From the NCBI GenBank assembly GCA_021292165.1, contig CM037877.1, positions 83,235,691 to 83,299,690 of the forward strand: a stretch of DNA of 64,000 nt, given 5' to 3'. This DNA is from Shinisaurus crocodilurus (Eukaryota > Chordata > Lepidosauria > Squamata > Shinisauridae). The notes below the pieces were generated by a model. It was not told the DNA's origin. It did no database searches and saw only the letters and a program-made list of their open reading frames with translations. Each line of letters opens with the position of its first letter. Position 1 is the first letter of the stretch. Position numbers and translations under genes: made by a program. Shown here piece after piece: positions 13,101 through 22,850 of this stretch.

Positions 13101-16100
13101 GAAGCATCCCAAATGTAACAAAAACTGGCCCAGCACCAGGGCAGTCATGAATGGTCATATTTCTGTCAAGTAAAAGGACTGAAGATGACAGACACTGGGA
13201 CAAATGAACATTCTGTATCCATTTTTTCCCCTGTTGTTTACTGGGTGTAAATATTGGAAAATTTCAGTAAGAATTCTTCGAGGAATTTGATCTTTGTGAA
13301 TTCTAATACAAACTCTTCTAATCCGCACCTCCCAAAGTACATACTGGAAATTAGTTGTCCATCAGGTTTTGTACTTCTCCAATGTGTTAAAAACACATGT
13401 TTTATAAAATGCATTTTTATTTTAGAGAATACACATTTAAAATACTTATTTAAAGGCAGTTTTTGGGTGCTGATATATATATTTTAAATAGATCAATGCA
13501 GTCAAGACTTATGAGTGAGTATATGCAAAAGTGGCAAGGATCAGAAATAGATTGATCTGTCCATTCCTAGTTCATATACTACTTGTCCCCATCCCAGCCC
13601 CTCCCATTTGGAAGCAAATTATTTAATTTGTAATTATTTTGGAAGCAGGTCTCAGGTTTGCATAGAATTATAGGAATCATAGGGCTCCCGTGGGAAGGAG
13701 GGGTGGCAAAGTCCTGTCCTCTTCCACCAGCACGGTTAATCCAGTTTAAATCTGGATCCAACCCAATAGATCTAATCCTGGCTTCTGGGGCAGCTGAGAG
13801 CAAGTCACTGTCCTCTATGCGATCGCTCTTCAGATATTTGAAAAGTGCTTTATATCCCCTCACAGTCTTCTCTTCTACAAGCTAAGCATTCCCAGACAGT
13901 TCCTTCAACCTTCCCTCCTAGGACTTATTTTATTTTCCATACTACTGCCCATCTTTCTTCCCCTCCTCTGAAGGCAACGGCTATGATATAAAATCCTACA
14001 TTTATTTGAATCGGGAATCTCCTTGAATCATGCTATATAGAGTACCATTTCTTGGGGCCAGAGAGATCCCCCCCCCCGCACTTGTTCAAATAAATGCGAT
14101 TGGGAGGGGAGCAGGCAAGTCTGAAACAGGCCGCTGTTTTAATCACCTGGAGAACTGACAAGGAAGAATTTGTACCTAAACAGACCCTGTGCCAGCCACA
14201 GAAACCACAATGATGTGTCTTGGCCAAAAGCCACTGAATTTATCACAAGTGAGAATAATACCTGGAGACTTATGTAACAGGAAAAGTATACTTTGGGGGA
14301 TAAATTCTAAAAATATTCTAAAAATACGCTGGGCCTCTCATGTTGCTGTTGTTTTGCACCAATTTGTTCTTCACGGGTGACTAATAGTTTCTTTTGGTCT
14401 GCAACAGATATTTGGGCCAGTCCAACAGATCATGAAGTTCAAAACGACAGATGAAGTGATCAGGAGGGCAAACAATACTCACTATGGTCTAGCAGCTGCA
14501 GTGTTTACCAAAGATATTGATAAAGCGCTGACATTTGCAGCTGCCCTTCAGGCTGGAACTGTCTGGTATGTATCCTTGGTGCTGCTCTTTAAGCCTAACT
14601 GCAGTGCAGAGGCACTGCTGAGCCTGGCCCACAAATCTATTTCCTGGGCCCTGAGAGGCCACTGATGCCAATGCAAGATTTCATTCTTAGTTTAATTGCT
14701 GTGCAGGAGGTGATTTTCAAGGGGGGTTGCAGCTAACCCTCCCCTCCTCACATGCTGGAACATCCCCCACCCTTTGTAGGGCAATTTGTTTTATTTTAAA
14801 AATCTTTCATCAGTGCCAAATGGGTTTTCTCCTGACTTTAATTGGCATGTATAGAGGGAATTGCAAGGGGATCCCAGTTGAGAAGGGTTAACCCTTCCCT
14901 CCCTGATGCTGTGCCCCCCCAATCCCCCCACATGGCAATTAAGCTTAGAAGAAGAAGAAAAACTTTCATTGGTTCCTAATTGCATGGGCGGAGCAATTTT
15001 CCTCCAGAAGGGAATGAGAGAAAAGTCAGGGAGTGAAGTCGTGGGGAAGGGAGAGCAAGAGATTGCAAATTAATTGTAAGTGAAGAGGAACTACTGATTT
15101 GGTTTGATCTGGGGCATTAATTGAAGAATTTGATTTTATTTGCGGTGGTTTGGATAAGAAGTTAATCCAAGAAATTAATAGCATATGCAAATTCTATGCA
15201 GAGTTGTGTCCTTTGGGCTCCGAATCTTTTAAGTGCCCAGCAACACCTCTGCTTACTTGAAAGAATTACTGCAAGACTTCTTTTAGGTTTTGACTTTTGT
15301 GATTCATAGGTGCACAGAGTACTTTTCGTACAGTATTATGTACCTGTATGAAGGGTCATAGGTGAACCTACATATATCACAAAGATCAGAGGCAAATATC
15401 TTGCAGCCTGCCTGCAAGCTACAAAACATAGGGCTGGATCCAGAGTTTGCTTCACCAGCAGTAGTATCTCCTGAGCAGAGTTCTGCTCAGAAAGCTCCTG
15501 CTAGTGGAAAGGGGTGTATGACATCCGCCAATTTCCCCTTCCCCGTGCAGCCAGCCTCCAGTGCCACTTCCCACACTGCTCCGGGGGGTCCTCCAACAGA
15601 TTTTCAGAGGACATCAGGAGCTGAATCCACTCAGCAGGTCCCCCCCGACTCTCAAGGGAGCATTTTTTTGGGAGCTCTGCAGGCTGGCAGGGTAAGGAGG
15701 GGATGGGAAAGTCAGTTTCCACACGTCCCCTTCTGCAGAAAATATCTGGATCCAGCCCACTAAAAATAATTCAAAATCATATGATATAAACTACGTCAAC
15801 ATAATTTTAAAATATGCTATAAAAACATCCTAACAGCCACATTACTTGTAGTACAAAATCCTATAAAGCAATTCAGCTGGCTGTTACTACCTAGAAATCC
15901 TGTCCATGAATAAGCTGCCATGATCACTTCCCTCTCTTCTCTCTTCAGGGTTAACTGCTACAGTGCAATGTCTGCTCAATGTCCTTTTGGAGGATTCAAG
16001 ATGTCAGGAAATGGCCGAGAGCTGTAAGTAAAGTCAATGGGGATTTGTTTCAGAGCTAGATGTTGACGTTTATCTGTATGAAACCCACAGGAATTTAAGA

Positions 16101-17439
16101 GCGAGTTCACACGATCCACTTTAACAGCAAAATGTCACTCCAACCTTCTTATTTCTGGAATGTTTGTCTTCACACTCTCTGAATTACAGCAGTGTCACTC
16201 GGCTGATGAGTAACCACACAGGGAAGAAATGCAGGGAAATGTCTCTTCATGTACAAATTGATCGTATAAACGCATTCTACAATATGGTGTCCTTGGACCA
16301 TTTTTTTATCAGATCCGATTACAATTCTCAAGCCAAACATTGGCAGTGCTAGAGATTTCCCGGTGGCATTTTTCCTGCTATGGAGACAAACAGCTAGCAT
16401 TTGAAAGCCAGAAAGAACATGGTATGCACTGGCTTTTCCTCAGAAACAACTAGTGAAAGTGAATACAATCTTATGTCATCATAGCCACATTCCAAAAAAC
16501 CGTGCAACTAGTTCCACATGCCTAAGGGGGATTTGGTTTCATGTTTCTCAAACAACAGCCCCCACTCCCTCTCACACAATATCACATGACAAGCCACTTT
16601 TAAAATTGGGGGGGGGGGGCTTTTTGAAGCCGTTTGTGATATGAGATACTGGTATACTAGTCAAAGGAAAAAAGCAAACTATCTCACTTGGCATGCACAC
16701 TTGGATCCCAGACAGTGACCTTGTTCACATATAATGTTAACCCATGGTTTATTTAACCTATGGCTAATCCAGGGTTTGTTCCCCTTCCCAGGGTTTGTTT
16801 GGCAGACGATCAAACAAACAAAGAAACCGTGGTTTGTTTTCTCAATCCTGGGGTTGTTTGTTTCCCTCCTCATTTCCCTGCTCCCTCTGTATATCCCAAA
16901 TGCCTTTGCAGCACTGTAGTACTGGCATGTAGGAGCGGCTGGGTTTATTTTTGAGCACTCTTGCCAGCCACACCTGTGAAGCCTGGTGAAACAACCCAAG
17001 CCTCTGCGTTCACATGTAATGGCAACCCATGGTTTACCCATGGCAACAATAAACCATGGATTCACTTTCTGGGTTGCTCATGGTGAACAAACCATGGCTT
17101 GTGAGAATTCAAGTTCTAAAGTCTTTCCAGTCCTTTTTGGACTCAGTTGCCAACCAAGGCTGCCCAGCCTCTCTGTGTCCTCATAACAACTAACCCACAT
17201 AGCAGCTGTGACATCACTGGCTGTTCAGGTTCACTATGACATCTGAACAGATTGAAACACACTGTCAAACAACATGTGCAACCCAAGTGCATAAACGTGC
17301 TAGATCACATGTAAAAACTGATGTAAGAGCTACTCTTATGGTTTCTCTCTTTCTCTTTCTTTTTAGGGGAGAATATGGCCTTCATGAGTATACAGAAGTC
17401 AAGACAGTCACAATCAAAATTCCACTGAAGAATTCATAA
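2053..17439 (+). CDS. ALDH1A1: Retinal dehydrogenase 1 (aldehyde dehydrogenase 1A1), C-terminal part, seven exons
   Basis: Joined exons 2053-2166, 4370-4472, 4690-4874, 7728-7892, 14408-14565, 15949-16023 and 17367-17439 give one uninterrupted reading frame ending in TAA. Every junction is GT-AG and every phase matches. The product is the C-terminal half of an NAD-dependent aldehyde dehydrogenase of the ALDH1A class, a cytosolic tetramer that oxidises retinaldehyde to retinoic acid. Visible hallmarks are the NAD-site FTGSTE, the TLELGGK motif with the general-base Glu, GQCC with the catalytic Cys, IFGPV, and the C-terminal [19 protein letters not shown]. Exon lengths (114, 103, 185, 165, 158, 75) fit those I remember for human exons 7-12. 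The first six exons lie outside the window. ALDH1A2 and ALDH1A3 are close paralogues; ALDH1A1 is preferred on sequence detail and because convergent TMC1 follows, as in human. Confidence 0.95.
3360..3556 (-). mobile_element. tRNA-derived SINE, reverse orientation
   Basis: Read on the minus strand it starts with AGTGGTAGAGCA (A box), has a decayed B box, then GGCATCTCC, and ends ACAATACTGGGCGAGATGG. The same family occurs at 11873-12172, 23625-23790 and 25350-25535. Confidence 0.7.
3856..4055 (+). mobile_element. MIR/CORE-like SINE with (AATA)n tail
   Basis: It shares CATGAAGCTCACTGGGTGAC and CTCACAGGGTTGTTATGATA with the 41424 copy and ends in GGATATAAATGCAATAAATA repeats. Confidence 0.75.
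4098..4230 (+). repeat. Compound microsatellite (TC)n(AC)n plus a second TC/AC run
   Basis: (TC)n spans about 4098-4148, followed directly by (AC)n 4149-4174, then a C-rich spacer and a shorter TC/AC run to about 4230. It ends about 140 nt before ALDH1A1 exon 8. The long open frames here are artefacts of the repeat. Confidence 0.95.
4370..4472 (+). CDS. ALDH1A1: ALDH1A1 exon 8
   Basis: This exon is 103 bp, flanked by cttccag and gtgagc. It encodes [17 protein letters not shown], then TLELGGK with the catalytic general-base Glu, and ends FADAD plus one base. The following intron is only 217 bp. A (TC)n(AC)n tract lies about 140 bp before its acceptor. Confidence 0.95.
4690..4874 (+). CDS. ALDH1A1: ALDH1A1 exon 9, with the catalytic cysteine
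   Basis: This exon is 185 bp, flanked by tttgcag and gtaagt. It encodes [19 protein letters not shown], where the Cys of GQCC is the nucleophile of the family, and runs to [13 protein letters not shown] palindromic MITE starts about 20 nt after its donor. Confidence 0.95.
4895..5005 (+). mobile_element. Palindromic MITE, family C (CTGGGTTCAG ends)
   Basis: The ends CTGGGTTCAGGCAACACGAT and its inverted match ATCGTGTCTGAACCCAG enclose inverted CAACCC/GGGTTG motifs. It starts about 20 nt after the exon 9 donor. Related copies are at 5112, 16725, 43279, 60354 and 62858. Confidence 0.75.
5112..5215 (+). mobile_element. Palindromic MITE, family C, second copy
   Basis: It begins CTGGGTTCAGACAACA and ends TGTTGTCCTAACCCAG, with internal AACCCATGGTT repeats. 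The spacer between this copy and the one at 4895 contains the same motifs, so the two may be one larger rearranged element. Confidence 0.7.
5416..5752 (+). mobile_element. hAT-like family A copy
   Basis: It follows the family order: AGGGATGTTGAATCTCTTTC, then AGAAGCTCTCAGGGGC, CTCTTACTGCCAGCAACTAA and GCCTTAGGAGAGGCATTTCA, with a degenerate right end. It is interrupted by a poly-G run near 5611. Confidence 0.7.
6479..6611 (+). mobile_element. hAT-like hairpin MITE, family B
   Basis: The inverted ends (CAGCCTTCCCAAACCTG and CAGGTTGGAGAAGGCTG) flank CCTCCAGATGTGTTGGACTT and its inverted partner around a CCAGCCAGCATGGCTGGCTGG centre. Target duplications are not clear. Confidence 0.75.
7728..7892 (+). 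CDS. ALDH1A1: ALDH1A1 exon 10
   Basis: This exon has 55 codons in phase 0, between tgtttag and gtaagc. It starts [10 protein letters not shown], contains [11 protein letters not shown] and [11 protein letters not shown], and ends IAKEE. The next intron, at 6.5 kb, is the longest of the gene in this window. Confidence 0.95.
8140..8665 (-). mobile_element. Probable L2-type LINE 3' fragment, reverse orientation
   Basis: It begins with TTATTATTCCGCTTTTCCCT and an A-rich stretch, like other reversed LINE tails in the window, and continues into a GC-richer portion containing GGACAGGGAGTTCCACAGAT. The assignment is by resemblance only. Confidence 0.4.
8924..9163 (+). mobile_element. Tigger/pogo-like DNA transposon, non-autonomous
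   Basis: Inverted ends CAGGCAGTCCCTGGGTTACG and CATAACCTGGGGACTGCCTG are flanked by TA on both sides, the Tc1/mariner-type duplication. At 240 bp with no coding capacity, it looks like a Tigger-derived MITE. Confidence 0.85.
9299..9493 (+). mobile_element. Fold-back element with ~70-bp arms
   Basis: The left part (GCAGTTCTAAAAATAATCC ... GGTCAGTGGAACTC) and right part (AGCTCCGCTGACCTG ... GGTTATTTTTAGAAATGC) are diverged inverted copies of each other. Superfamily not assigned. Confidence 0.65.
9640..10050 (+). repeat. Unclassified interspersed repeat with ACATTYRAAAAA-like units
   Basis: It shares order and motifs with 61430-61740: a stretch of roughly periodic GTACATT(C/T)(A/G)AAAAA units, then CACATGAAAATATACAC and CAATCTGATATGGACACA. 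It includes a CCACC pentamer run near 9928-9946. Confidence 0.5.
10118..10275 (+). mobile_element. Palindromic MITE, family D (GCAATCCTA type), degenerate
   Basis: GCAATCCTAACACAATGGGA ... AGTAAACAAGCATAGGATTG repeats as two near-tandem halves with AAGTCCCATTGAG and its inverse. The family is also seen near 18000, 29918, 40896, 43060, 53626, 60063 and 61337. Confidence 0.6.
11873..12172 (-). mobile_element. tRNA-derived SINE interrupted by a hAT-like MITE
   Basis: Left piece 11873-11937 (GCGGCCTTATACCGACTCAG) and right piece 12067-12172 (CTGACTGGAGCAGTTCTGCA) are the two halves of a reversed SINE. A hairpin MITE (about 11938-12066) with ends CAGGAGTAGGCGACCTGG and CACCAGTATACACTG sits between them. 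Confidence 0.7.
13650..13930 (-). mobile_element. CR1 LINE 3' fragment, reverse orientation
   Basis: TCTTCAGATATTTGAAAAGT ... CCCCTCACAGTCTTCTCTTC followed by AAGCTAAGCATTCCCAGACA is the familiar reversed 3' region of amniote CR1. No reading frame remains. Confidence 0.75.
14408..14565 (+). CDS. ALDH1A1: ALDH1A1 exon 11
   Basis: This exon is 158 bp, between gcaacag and gtatgt. It starts [11 protein letters not shown], contains [20 protein letters not shown], and ends AGTV plus two bases of a Trp codon that the next exon completes. Confidence 0.95.
14566..15948 (+). other. ALDH1A1 intron 11
   Basis: It contains an element with inverted ends at 15431-15761. I recognise nothing in 14566-15430 or 15762-15948. 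Confidence 0.65.
15431..15761 (+). mobile_element. Element with GGGCTGGATCCAGA / TCTGGATCCAGCCC ends
   Basis: It starts GGGCTGGATCCAGAG and ends TATCTGGATCCAGCCC. A diverged relative lies at about 22575-22850. No clear target duplication. The 331-bp body is GC-rich without coding potential. Confidence 0.6.
15949..16023 (+). CDS. ALDH1A1: ALDH1A1 exon 12
   Basis: This exon is 75 bp, between ctcttcag and gtaagt. It completes the split Trp codon, encodes [16 protein letters not shown] and KMSGNGRE, and ends two bases into a Leu codon. Confidence 0.95.
16024..17366 (+). other. ALDH1A1 intron 12
   Basis: It contains a region of family C motifs (16725-17100). The rest of the intron shows nothing recognisable apart from a poly-G run near 16608. 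Confidence 0.65.
16725..17100 (+). mobile_element. Family C-like MITE region (AACCCATGGTTT motifs)
   Basis: TGTTCACATATAATGTTAAC at the left and GTTCACATGTAATGGCAACC at the right are repeated, with several AACCCATGG/CCATGGTTT inversions between them. Probably two related copies, boundaries uncertain. Confidence 0.5.
17367..17439 (+). CDS. ALDH1A1: ALDH1A1 exon 13, coding part with stop
   Basis: After a strong polypyrimidine tract and tttttag, this exon completes the Leu codon, encodes [18 protein letters not shown] sequence (here [14 protein letters not shown]) and ends in KNS followed by TAA at 17437-17439. The C-terminal KNS matches the human protein as I remember it. Confidence 0.95.
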
Positions 17440-17955
17440 TGCCACTGCAGGAGACAGGATGTGACAAGGTCAAATGCTAAGCAAAATTGCAAAGACCAGC
17501 TATATTGCAAAATGTTTTGTAGCAGAAGTTTTCATTTAAATTGGGTTTTTTTTCTATCTGTAAAAACAAATGCTTTTAACAAATATTAACTGTCATTTAG
17601 AAAATCTTTATTCTGTTTAACTGAGAAAGGGAAATCTTAATGCCAGAACCTAATTAACATGGTTTGAATCTTACTGAAAAGAGTAATTTCCCCCCGCTTT
17701 TAATAAATCTGTAGTGCTGTGGAAAATACATATTGACACCATTTGGTTTAGTGTGCCATTGCAGAGTTTTTAGCTGTCTTTCCTCCCTTTGTTATGAGCT
17801 TGGCAAAAGCACATGTGGCTATCAAATATATACTTTCTTATCAGGGAAAATCATTAGCAATCTTCTGTTACATGTCGTAGCTTTGAATCTGTTCATGTTA
17901 ACTTCTGTACAGAGGTATTCTGGATGTAAACTTTATTAAAATCTACCCATTCAGT
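17440..17955 (+). terminator. ALDH1A1: ALDH1A1 3' UTR and candidate polyadenylation signals
   Basis: This AT-rich sequence follows the stop. A canonical AATAAA lies at 17702-17707 and an ATTAAA at 17935-17940. Either or both could be used. No recognisable repeat interrupts it; a MITE begins just beyond, near 17994. The right boundary is an estimate. Confidence 0.6.
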
Positions 17956-18488
17956 CGTCTGTTTCCATTTGTAGACTAAAATTACTACAATTAGGGTGCA
18001 ATCCAGAAAAAAGCCCTACAACTTCTAGCATTCGCCAGCCACCATGGCTAGCTGGGGAATGCTGGAAATAATGCAACTCATCTTATGCATATATACTCAG
18101 AAGTAAGTCCCACTGAGTTCTACTGAACCTTACTCCACCCACCCCACAGTCAGTGTGCATAGAACTGCAGCTTGCTCCAATCCTATGTTGCTGCTCTGTG
18201 TTGCCGCGCGTCATCATTTACATGCACATGTAACTGTGTGTATGCATGTGTAACAACCAACACGGGTTTTAGGAGGCCTTTAACCAGAGGTGTGATTTGC
18301 AGACAGTGGACTTGTACACTATGCGCTTACTAAATGGGGAATATCTACTGCTCAAATGGAGATATTAGCTCAAAGTCCAAAAACATGATCGGGGTGTGTG
18401 TGTTAGATTTTTGTTCTCCGAAACACACACGCATGTGCACTCATTACAGAGAACATTGGCTTGATTAGTATACCCACCCCCTAGCACA

Positions 18489-18624
18489 CAGCTGGGCAAC
18501 TTGTGATCCTCCAGATGTTTTGGCCTACAACCCCCAACATCCCTCACCATTGGCTATGCTGACTAGGGCTGATGGGAATTGTGGGCCAAAACACCTGGAG
18601 GGCCACAAGTTGCCCACCCCTGCC
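18489..18624 (+). mobile_element. hAT-like hairpin MITE, family B
   Basis: The inverted ends (GCTGGGCAACTTGTG and CACAAGTTGCCCACCCC) flank CCTCCAGATGTTTTGGCC and its partner. An 8-bp duplication CTAGCACA is present at 18481-18488 and 18625-18632. Confidence 0.85.
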
Positions 18625-19669
18625 CTAGCACATGGGTCAGTGCATCATTTTTAATAGGCCTAACTCAGAAGATACAGAAAGATGAGGGTTGGTGAACTTG
18701 GTGTTTACCAAATAAAGAGTGGGAGGCGGCGCTGTCGAAATGGCAGAACGGGATTGGAATACTATATGACCACGAAGCTTGGGCGCTGGTGTAAATTGTG
18801 TGCTGCTGGGGTGGAAGTGGATAGGTTTAGGGGAAAATGAAAAGAAATAGAGCAGGAATGGCTATAATTATTTGACTACAGGGGAAGGGGAACCCAAAGG
18901 ACTTCATTTGCTGGTTGGCTGCAAAAATTAGAAAAATGCCATGGGCACAAACTACCCATGGGTTTCTCAGCTTAGTTCCAAAATACAAAAATGAGGCAAT
19001 AGCCTCATACCACTCTGTCCTTCTTGACAACAGGCTGCACCACGTTTTCCACAAGAAAGGTGTCCAGATAGGATGGGAAGACCAAACGCAGGGACCCTGG
19101 CCTGGAGCCACCACAATTTTGGTTAAAAACACATGGAGATGGAGATCCTTGCCAGTGGAGCTTTTCCTTAGAGCTATCAATCAGATTTAAAAATTGTGCA
19201 TTCAGCTTGAGACTTGTTGGTAGCTGCTTCCCGATGCTCTATGCGGGACCAATTCCATTATTTGGACTTAGAACTTATGCAGAGGCTGCAGTTCCCTGCC
19301 AGGCACTGGAATTGCTATGCAGAGCTGGCAGGTTGTGCTGCATTATTCATGGAACCTGCCAACTTTGGACTCAACAGGATGCTTTACCAGGAGGCAATGG
19401 TTTCTCTCTGCAGCAGATGGGTCTGGAGTGTGGAGGACTTTGCCCCTGCAAATGGGGCATAGGCACCAGAGTAGAGTGGAGAACTGTGGTAGGAAAGAGT
19501 CACGCAGAATGATATTAAAAGTCAACCTGCTCCTGGATTTTTCTCAGAGACACACCAACTTGAGCGATGCCCAGGCAGAAAGAATGAGCATTACCTGCCC
19601 AAACGCCAAGGCCGTGATAGGGTTTGCAACAAAGGGAACAAAGAGCTGCATGGCTTAGAACAAGGATGC

Positions 19670-19890
19670 AGAACCTCCGGCTCATGGGCCTAATCCAGCC
19701 TGTGGAGCCTCCTTGGGTTCCTCCAGGGGGCGGGGCTTGAGAGGAACTCCATCTAGAAGGTGGAGCCTGAGAAGCTTCATGTCTCTCTCAGCAAGAAGAA
19801 TGCTGAAATGGGTGGGGGTGATGATGTCAGTGGGCGTGGCCACCACCACTGATGTCATCTGACCTCAGAGGGCCTGGGGGCAATCCAGCC
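19670..19890 (+). mobile_element. hAT-like family A relative, degenerate
   Basis: It starts GATGCAGAACCTCCGGCTCA and has GCCTAATCCAGCCTGTGG, resembling family A left ends, but the right end is not clear. Confidence 0.45.
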
Positions 19891-19916
19891 ACTGAATAGA
19901 AGGCTCAGAGAGGTTT

Positions 19917-20090
19917 ATTTTATATTTATTTATTACATTTCTATACTGCCCAATAGTCAAACCTCTCTGGGTGGTTCACAACAGTTGAAACCATAAAATA
20001 CAGCAGGATAAAACATAATATAAAACTTTTAAAAGTTTAAAGCTACAGTGTAAAACCAACACAAAAACCAGCAGTTTCCTTGCCTCTTGA
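19917..20090 (-). mobile_element. L2-type LINE 3' tail, reverse orientation
   Basis: TTTATTACATTTCTATACTG, then CCCAATAGTCAAACCTCTCT and GGGTGGTTCACAACAGTTG, is the reverse complement of the 3' end of the LINE at 34.5-38.0 kb. Confidence 0.8.
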
Positions 20091-20122
20091 TAAATTTTTC
20101 ATCTACCTTGCTATAGAGAGTA

Positions 20123-20371
20123 CAGTCATGCCTTGGATTGAGAGCATAATTCGTTCCGGAAACGTGCTTGTAATCCAAAACACTCTTATATCAAAACGAA
20201 ATCCCCCCCAAAAAATGTGTACAGAGATTTTTAATTTAAGCTGTACTACAGTACTTGTATTGCAAGACGTCGCTTGCATATCAAGAAATTTTTTTAAAAT
20301 AAATATTTTAAAAATTGCTTGTCTTGCAAAATGCTCTCAAACCAAGTTACTTGCAATCCAAGGTATTACTG
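20123..20371 (+). mobile_element. Tigger/mariner-like DNA transposon, non-autonomous
   Basis: Ends CAGTCATGCCTTGGATTG and CAATCCAAGGTATTACTG are inverted and flanked by TA on each side. The 249-bp body is AT-rich with internal inverted CTTGTATTGCAAG-type motifs. The family differs from the 8924 copy. Confidence 0.8.
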
Positions 20372-20785
20372 TATATGTTTTCCATATTCTCCTGGATCTA
20401 GGGAACAACCTTCTTGAATTCAATCAAGGAGGAAGAAAGCACATTCCGTGGCTCGCTTGCCTCTGTGGTGGTTCCAGAGCCTTAACTTCATTCCAGGCAG
20501 CTCCTAGCTTTCAAGAACAAAATTGGTTCTTGAGCCAAGGAGTCCATCAGGGTAATGTCGGTTTAAGTCCATAGTTCACACTACATGTGTCAGAGAGTGA
20601 GCACATCTGGAGGTCCTCTGTAACAAATTGATTTTACCACCACCACCACCAAGATAAGTGGGCTGCAACATCATTCTGATGGAGGGAATAAGGAATCACC
20701 ACCCCATTTCTTAGCTAACAAGCTCAAGAGACACCAGAACCATCACAATTGCCTGGAAAGTGCAGTCCTATCTGCAAACCCTGAA

Positions 20786-20919
20786 GCAGTGTTCTCCAAC
20801 CTTGGGTCCCCAGATGTTTTTGGCCTACAACTCCCAGCATGCCCCAGCCAGCGCTGGCTGGGGCATGCTGGGAGTTGTAGGCCAAAAACATCTGGGGACC
20901 CAAGGTTGGAGAACACTGC
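20786..20919. mobile_element. Perfectly palindromic hAT MITE, family E
   Basis: The 134-bp sequence is a perfect inverted repeat: two 67-nt arms with no spacer, centred between 20852 and 20853 (CCAGC|GCTGG). The element itself is best taken as 20787-20918, starting CAGTGTTCTCCAACC, with an 8-bp duplication CCCTGAAG at 20779-20786 and 20919-20926. A shorter copy lies at 55776-55891. Confidence 0.95.
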
Positions 20920-21649
20920 CCTGAAGGATTGGGCAAAGGGGTGGGTGGTGCATTAACTGGAGTATTCTACAGTTATAATTTGGATGCCTGGCCATTTGTG
21001 TGGGAGCTGGTCACGAAAGTGTAAACATAAAATGAAATGTGCCTCTACTTCTAATCCAGGAAAGAAAAAACCAGAACTGCAGTCCTATTATTGAACATTT
21101 GGGGAACACTGGTGCAAAACAAAATACACAGAGGCCTGTCCCAGGAATGACACAATAAAAAAAAAAAATCTTCTCTGCTCCTATGCCTTTAGCAGTAGAC
21201 TGGCACACAGAATTTTAGCAATAAAGCTTTTTCTCATCACTTCTTTTCCATCCAGGAATTCCTATGTGGAAAGCTGCTGTTAAAAAGCAAGCATCAGCAT
21301 CACCTAATAATAATAATGTTGTCATAATAAGGTATGACAATGTTAACCTGCTCATATTCATTCACTCTCGAAAATTCATCCACTCCCATTTGAAAAGCAG
21401 AATTGTGAAGAAGCCAGGAGGAGGATGGAGAATGCTGCAGAGACGAAGCTAAGAGAGGAGGCAAGGGCTCCAACCTCTGGGGAAGAAGCCTTGCTTGGGC
21501 CTATATATATTTGGCATTCACAGCACTGAGATGGACAGAAAATCAACCAGTGTGGCTTTTGCCAGCATGGAAGTGAGGGAAAAGAAGACTTGTTGAGTTT
21601 CTGCGTGGTAAAGAGTGGCACAGGAGCCCTGTTTGGAGTGGGGGGGGGG

Positions 21650-21994
21650 TAGGGTGGCATCACCCAAAAAGAGGACAAAAAAGGACACAGATTTGCAGAT
21701 TTTCATATGCTAATTTATGCAAATTTAGAAAAAAATAGATGCAAATTTAGGGGGGGAAATAGTACCACTTAAATAGAAATACAATACATCTGACCATGGT
21801 GGGGGAGACTGTGACCAGGTGACCTGTGTGCCTGCTCAGTCAGCTGTTGTCTGGGTGCTAACTGCGGATGGGCAACTCCAAGGCCCCTGTGTGTCCTGCT
21901 TTCTTAGAGTTCATTATCTTTAAAGAGGCTTTGGTCAGGAGGATCTTCAAAAAGAGGACTGTCCTCTGTAAAGTAGGACACATGTCCACCCTAT
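21650..21994 (+). mobile_element. hAT-like element, family F (TAGGGTGGC ends)
   Basis: The ends TAGGGTGGCATCACCC and GGACACATGTCCACCCTA are inverted. Internal AAAGAGGAC and GAGGACTGTCCTCTGTAAAG motifs recur in copies at 27060-27377, 32359-32740 and, reversed, 42073-42400. Confidence 0.7.
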
Positions 21995-22574
21995 GTACAT
22001 GTGGGTGGGGATGGATGGACAGCGGCAACCCCAACTAAGTAAATAACATAAGGCTCAAAATGGGAAATGTAGAGTAAAGCTGAAAATATGAAAAGAAGTA
22101 GAACATCTAAGGGTTAAATTCTGCTAGCAGGTAGCCATTGTCTACGGCTGCATTGTGCAATGTTGTCGATGAGCAGCTCTAAGCTCCAGAAAGAAAGAAA
22201 AAGAAAAAACATATCAGGAAATATTTCTAGTGCTGAAAGAGCTAATTTAACATTGGACATTAACACCTACAAACAAATATATACTCCTAGTTTCCACCCA
22301 AGGAGCAACTCGACACACATTTTTTTCTCCTTTGGAGCCAAGCCCAGCTCTGCATTAAACCGATGTGCTGAATTTGTCCACAGGTCCTGCCAAAGCAAAG
22401 AGATACACCTTTTGTCAATTTAGAATTCAGGCCAGCCTAAGATTGAACATGTTTATGTTTGCTCAAAACCATTTGAGATACGCTTGAAAGGCAGAAAACC
22501 AGCGACTCGGCAAGTACTGCAAGATCAGCCGGAAGATATTGTTGGATACAAACAGCCAATTTTGCCAAAGATCA

Positions 22575-22850
22575 TAAGGTTGGATCCAGCTTCTTTTGCA
22601 CCGATGGGAACTTTCCCTGAGTGAGGAGCCACTCGGAATGCTCCCACCGGCAGAAAAGGGGGAAGTCCATTGTTGCTGATTCCCCGCTCACCCTGCGGCC
22701 TCCAGTACCAGCTTGCCCACTGTTCCAAACCCTCCAGAGCAGATTTTAGGGATGACAGGGGACTGTAGGGAGCGGGGGAATCAATCAACTTCCTTCCCTA
22801 TTCTGCCAGCAGAAGTGCCTCTGCTGGATCAGAAGCCTTCCGTGGATGGA
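22575..22850 (+). repeat. Diverged relative of the GGATCCAG element
   Basis: It shares GTTGGATCCAGCTTC, CGGCAGAAAAGGGGGAAGTC and CCTCCAGAGCAGATTTTAGG motifs with 15431-15761. Right end unclear. Confidence 0.45.

Larger units (their letters stand above)
7893..14407 (+). other. ALDH1A1 intron 10
   Basis: This is the longest ALDH1A1 intron here. It holds a LINE-type 3' fragment (8140-8665), a Tigger-like element (8924-9163), a fold-back element (9299-9493), an unclassified repeat (9640-10050), a palindromic MITE (10118-10275), an interrupted SINE (11873-12172) and a CR1 fragment (13650-13930). Other stretches (10280-11870, 12180-13640) show nothing convincing. Confidence 0.7.
17956..22574. other. 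Intergenic, left part
   Basis: Repeats identified here are family D traces (17994-18150), a hAT MITE (18489-18624), a hAT family A piece (19670-19890), an L2 tail (19917-20090), a Tigger-like element (20123-20371), a perfect palindrome (20786-20919) and a hAT-like element (21650-21994). No gene is supported; 18660-19660 shows nothing recognisable. Confidence 0.65.
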
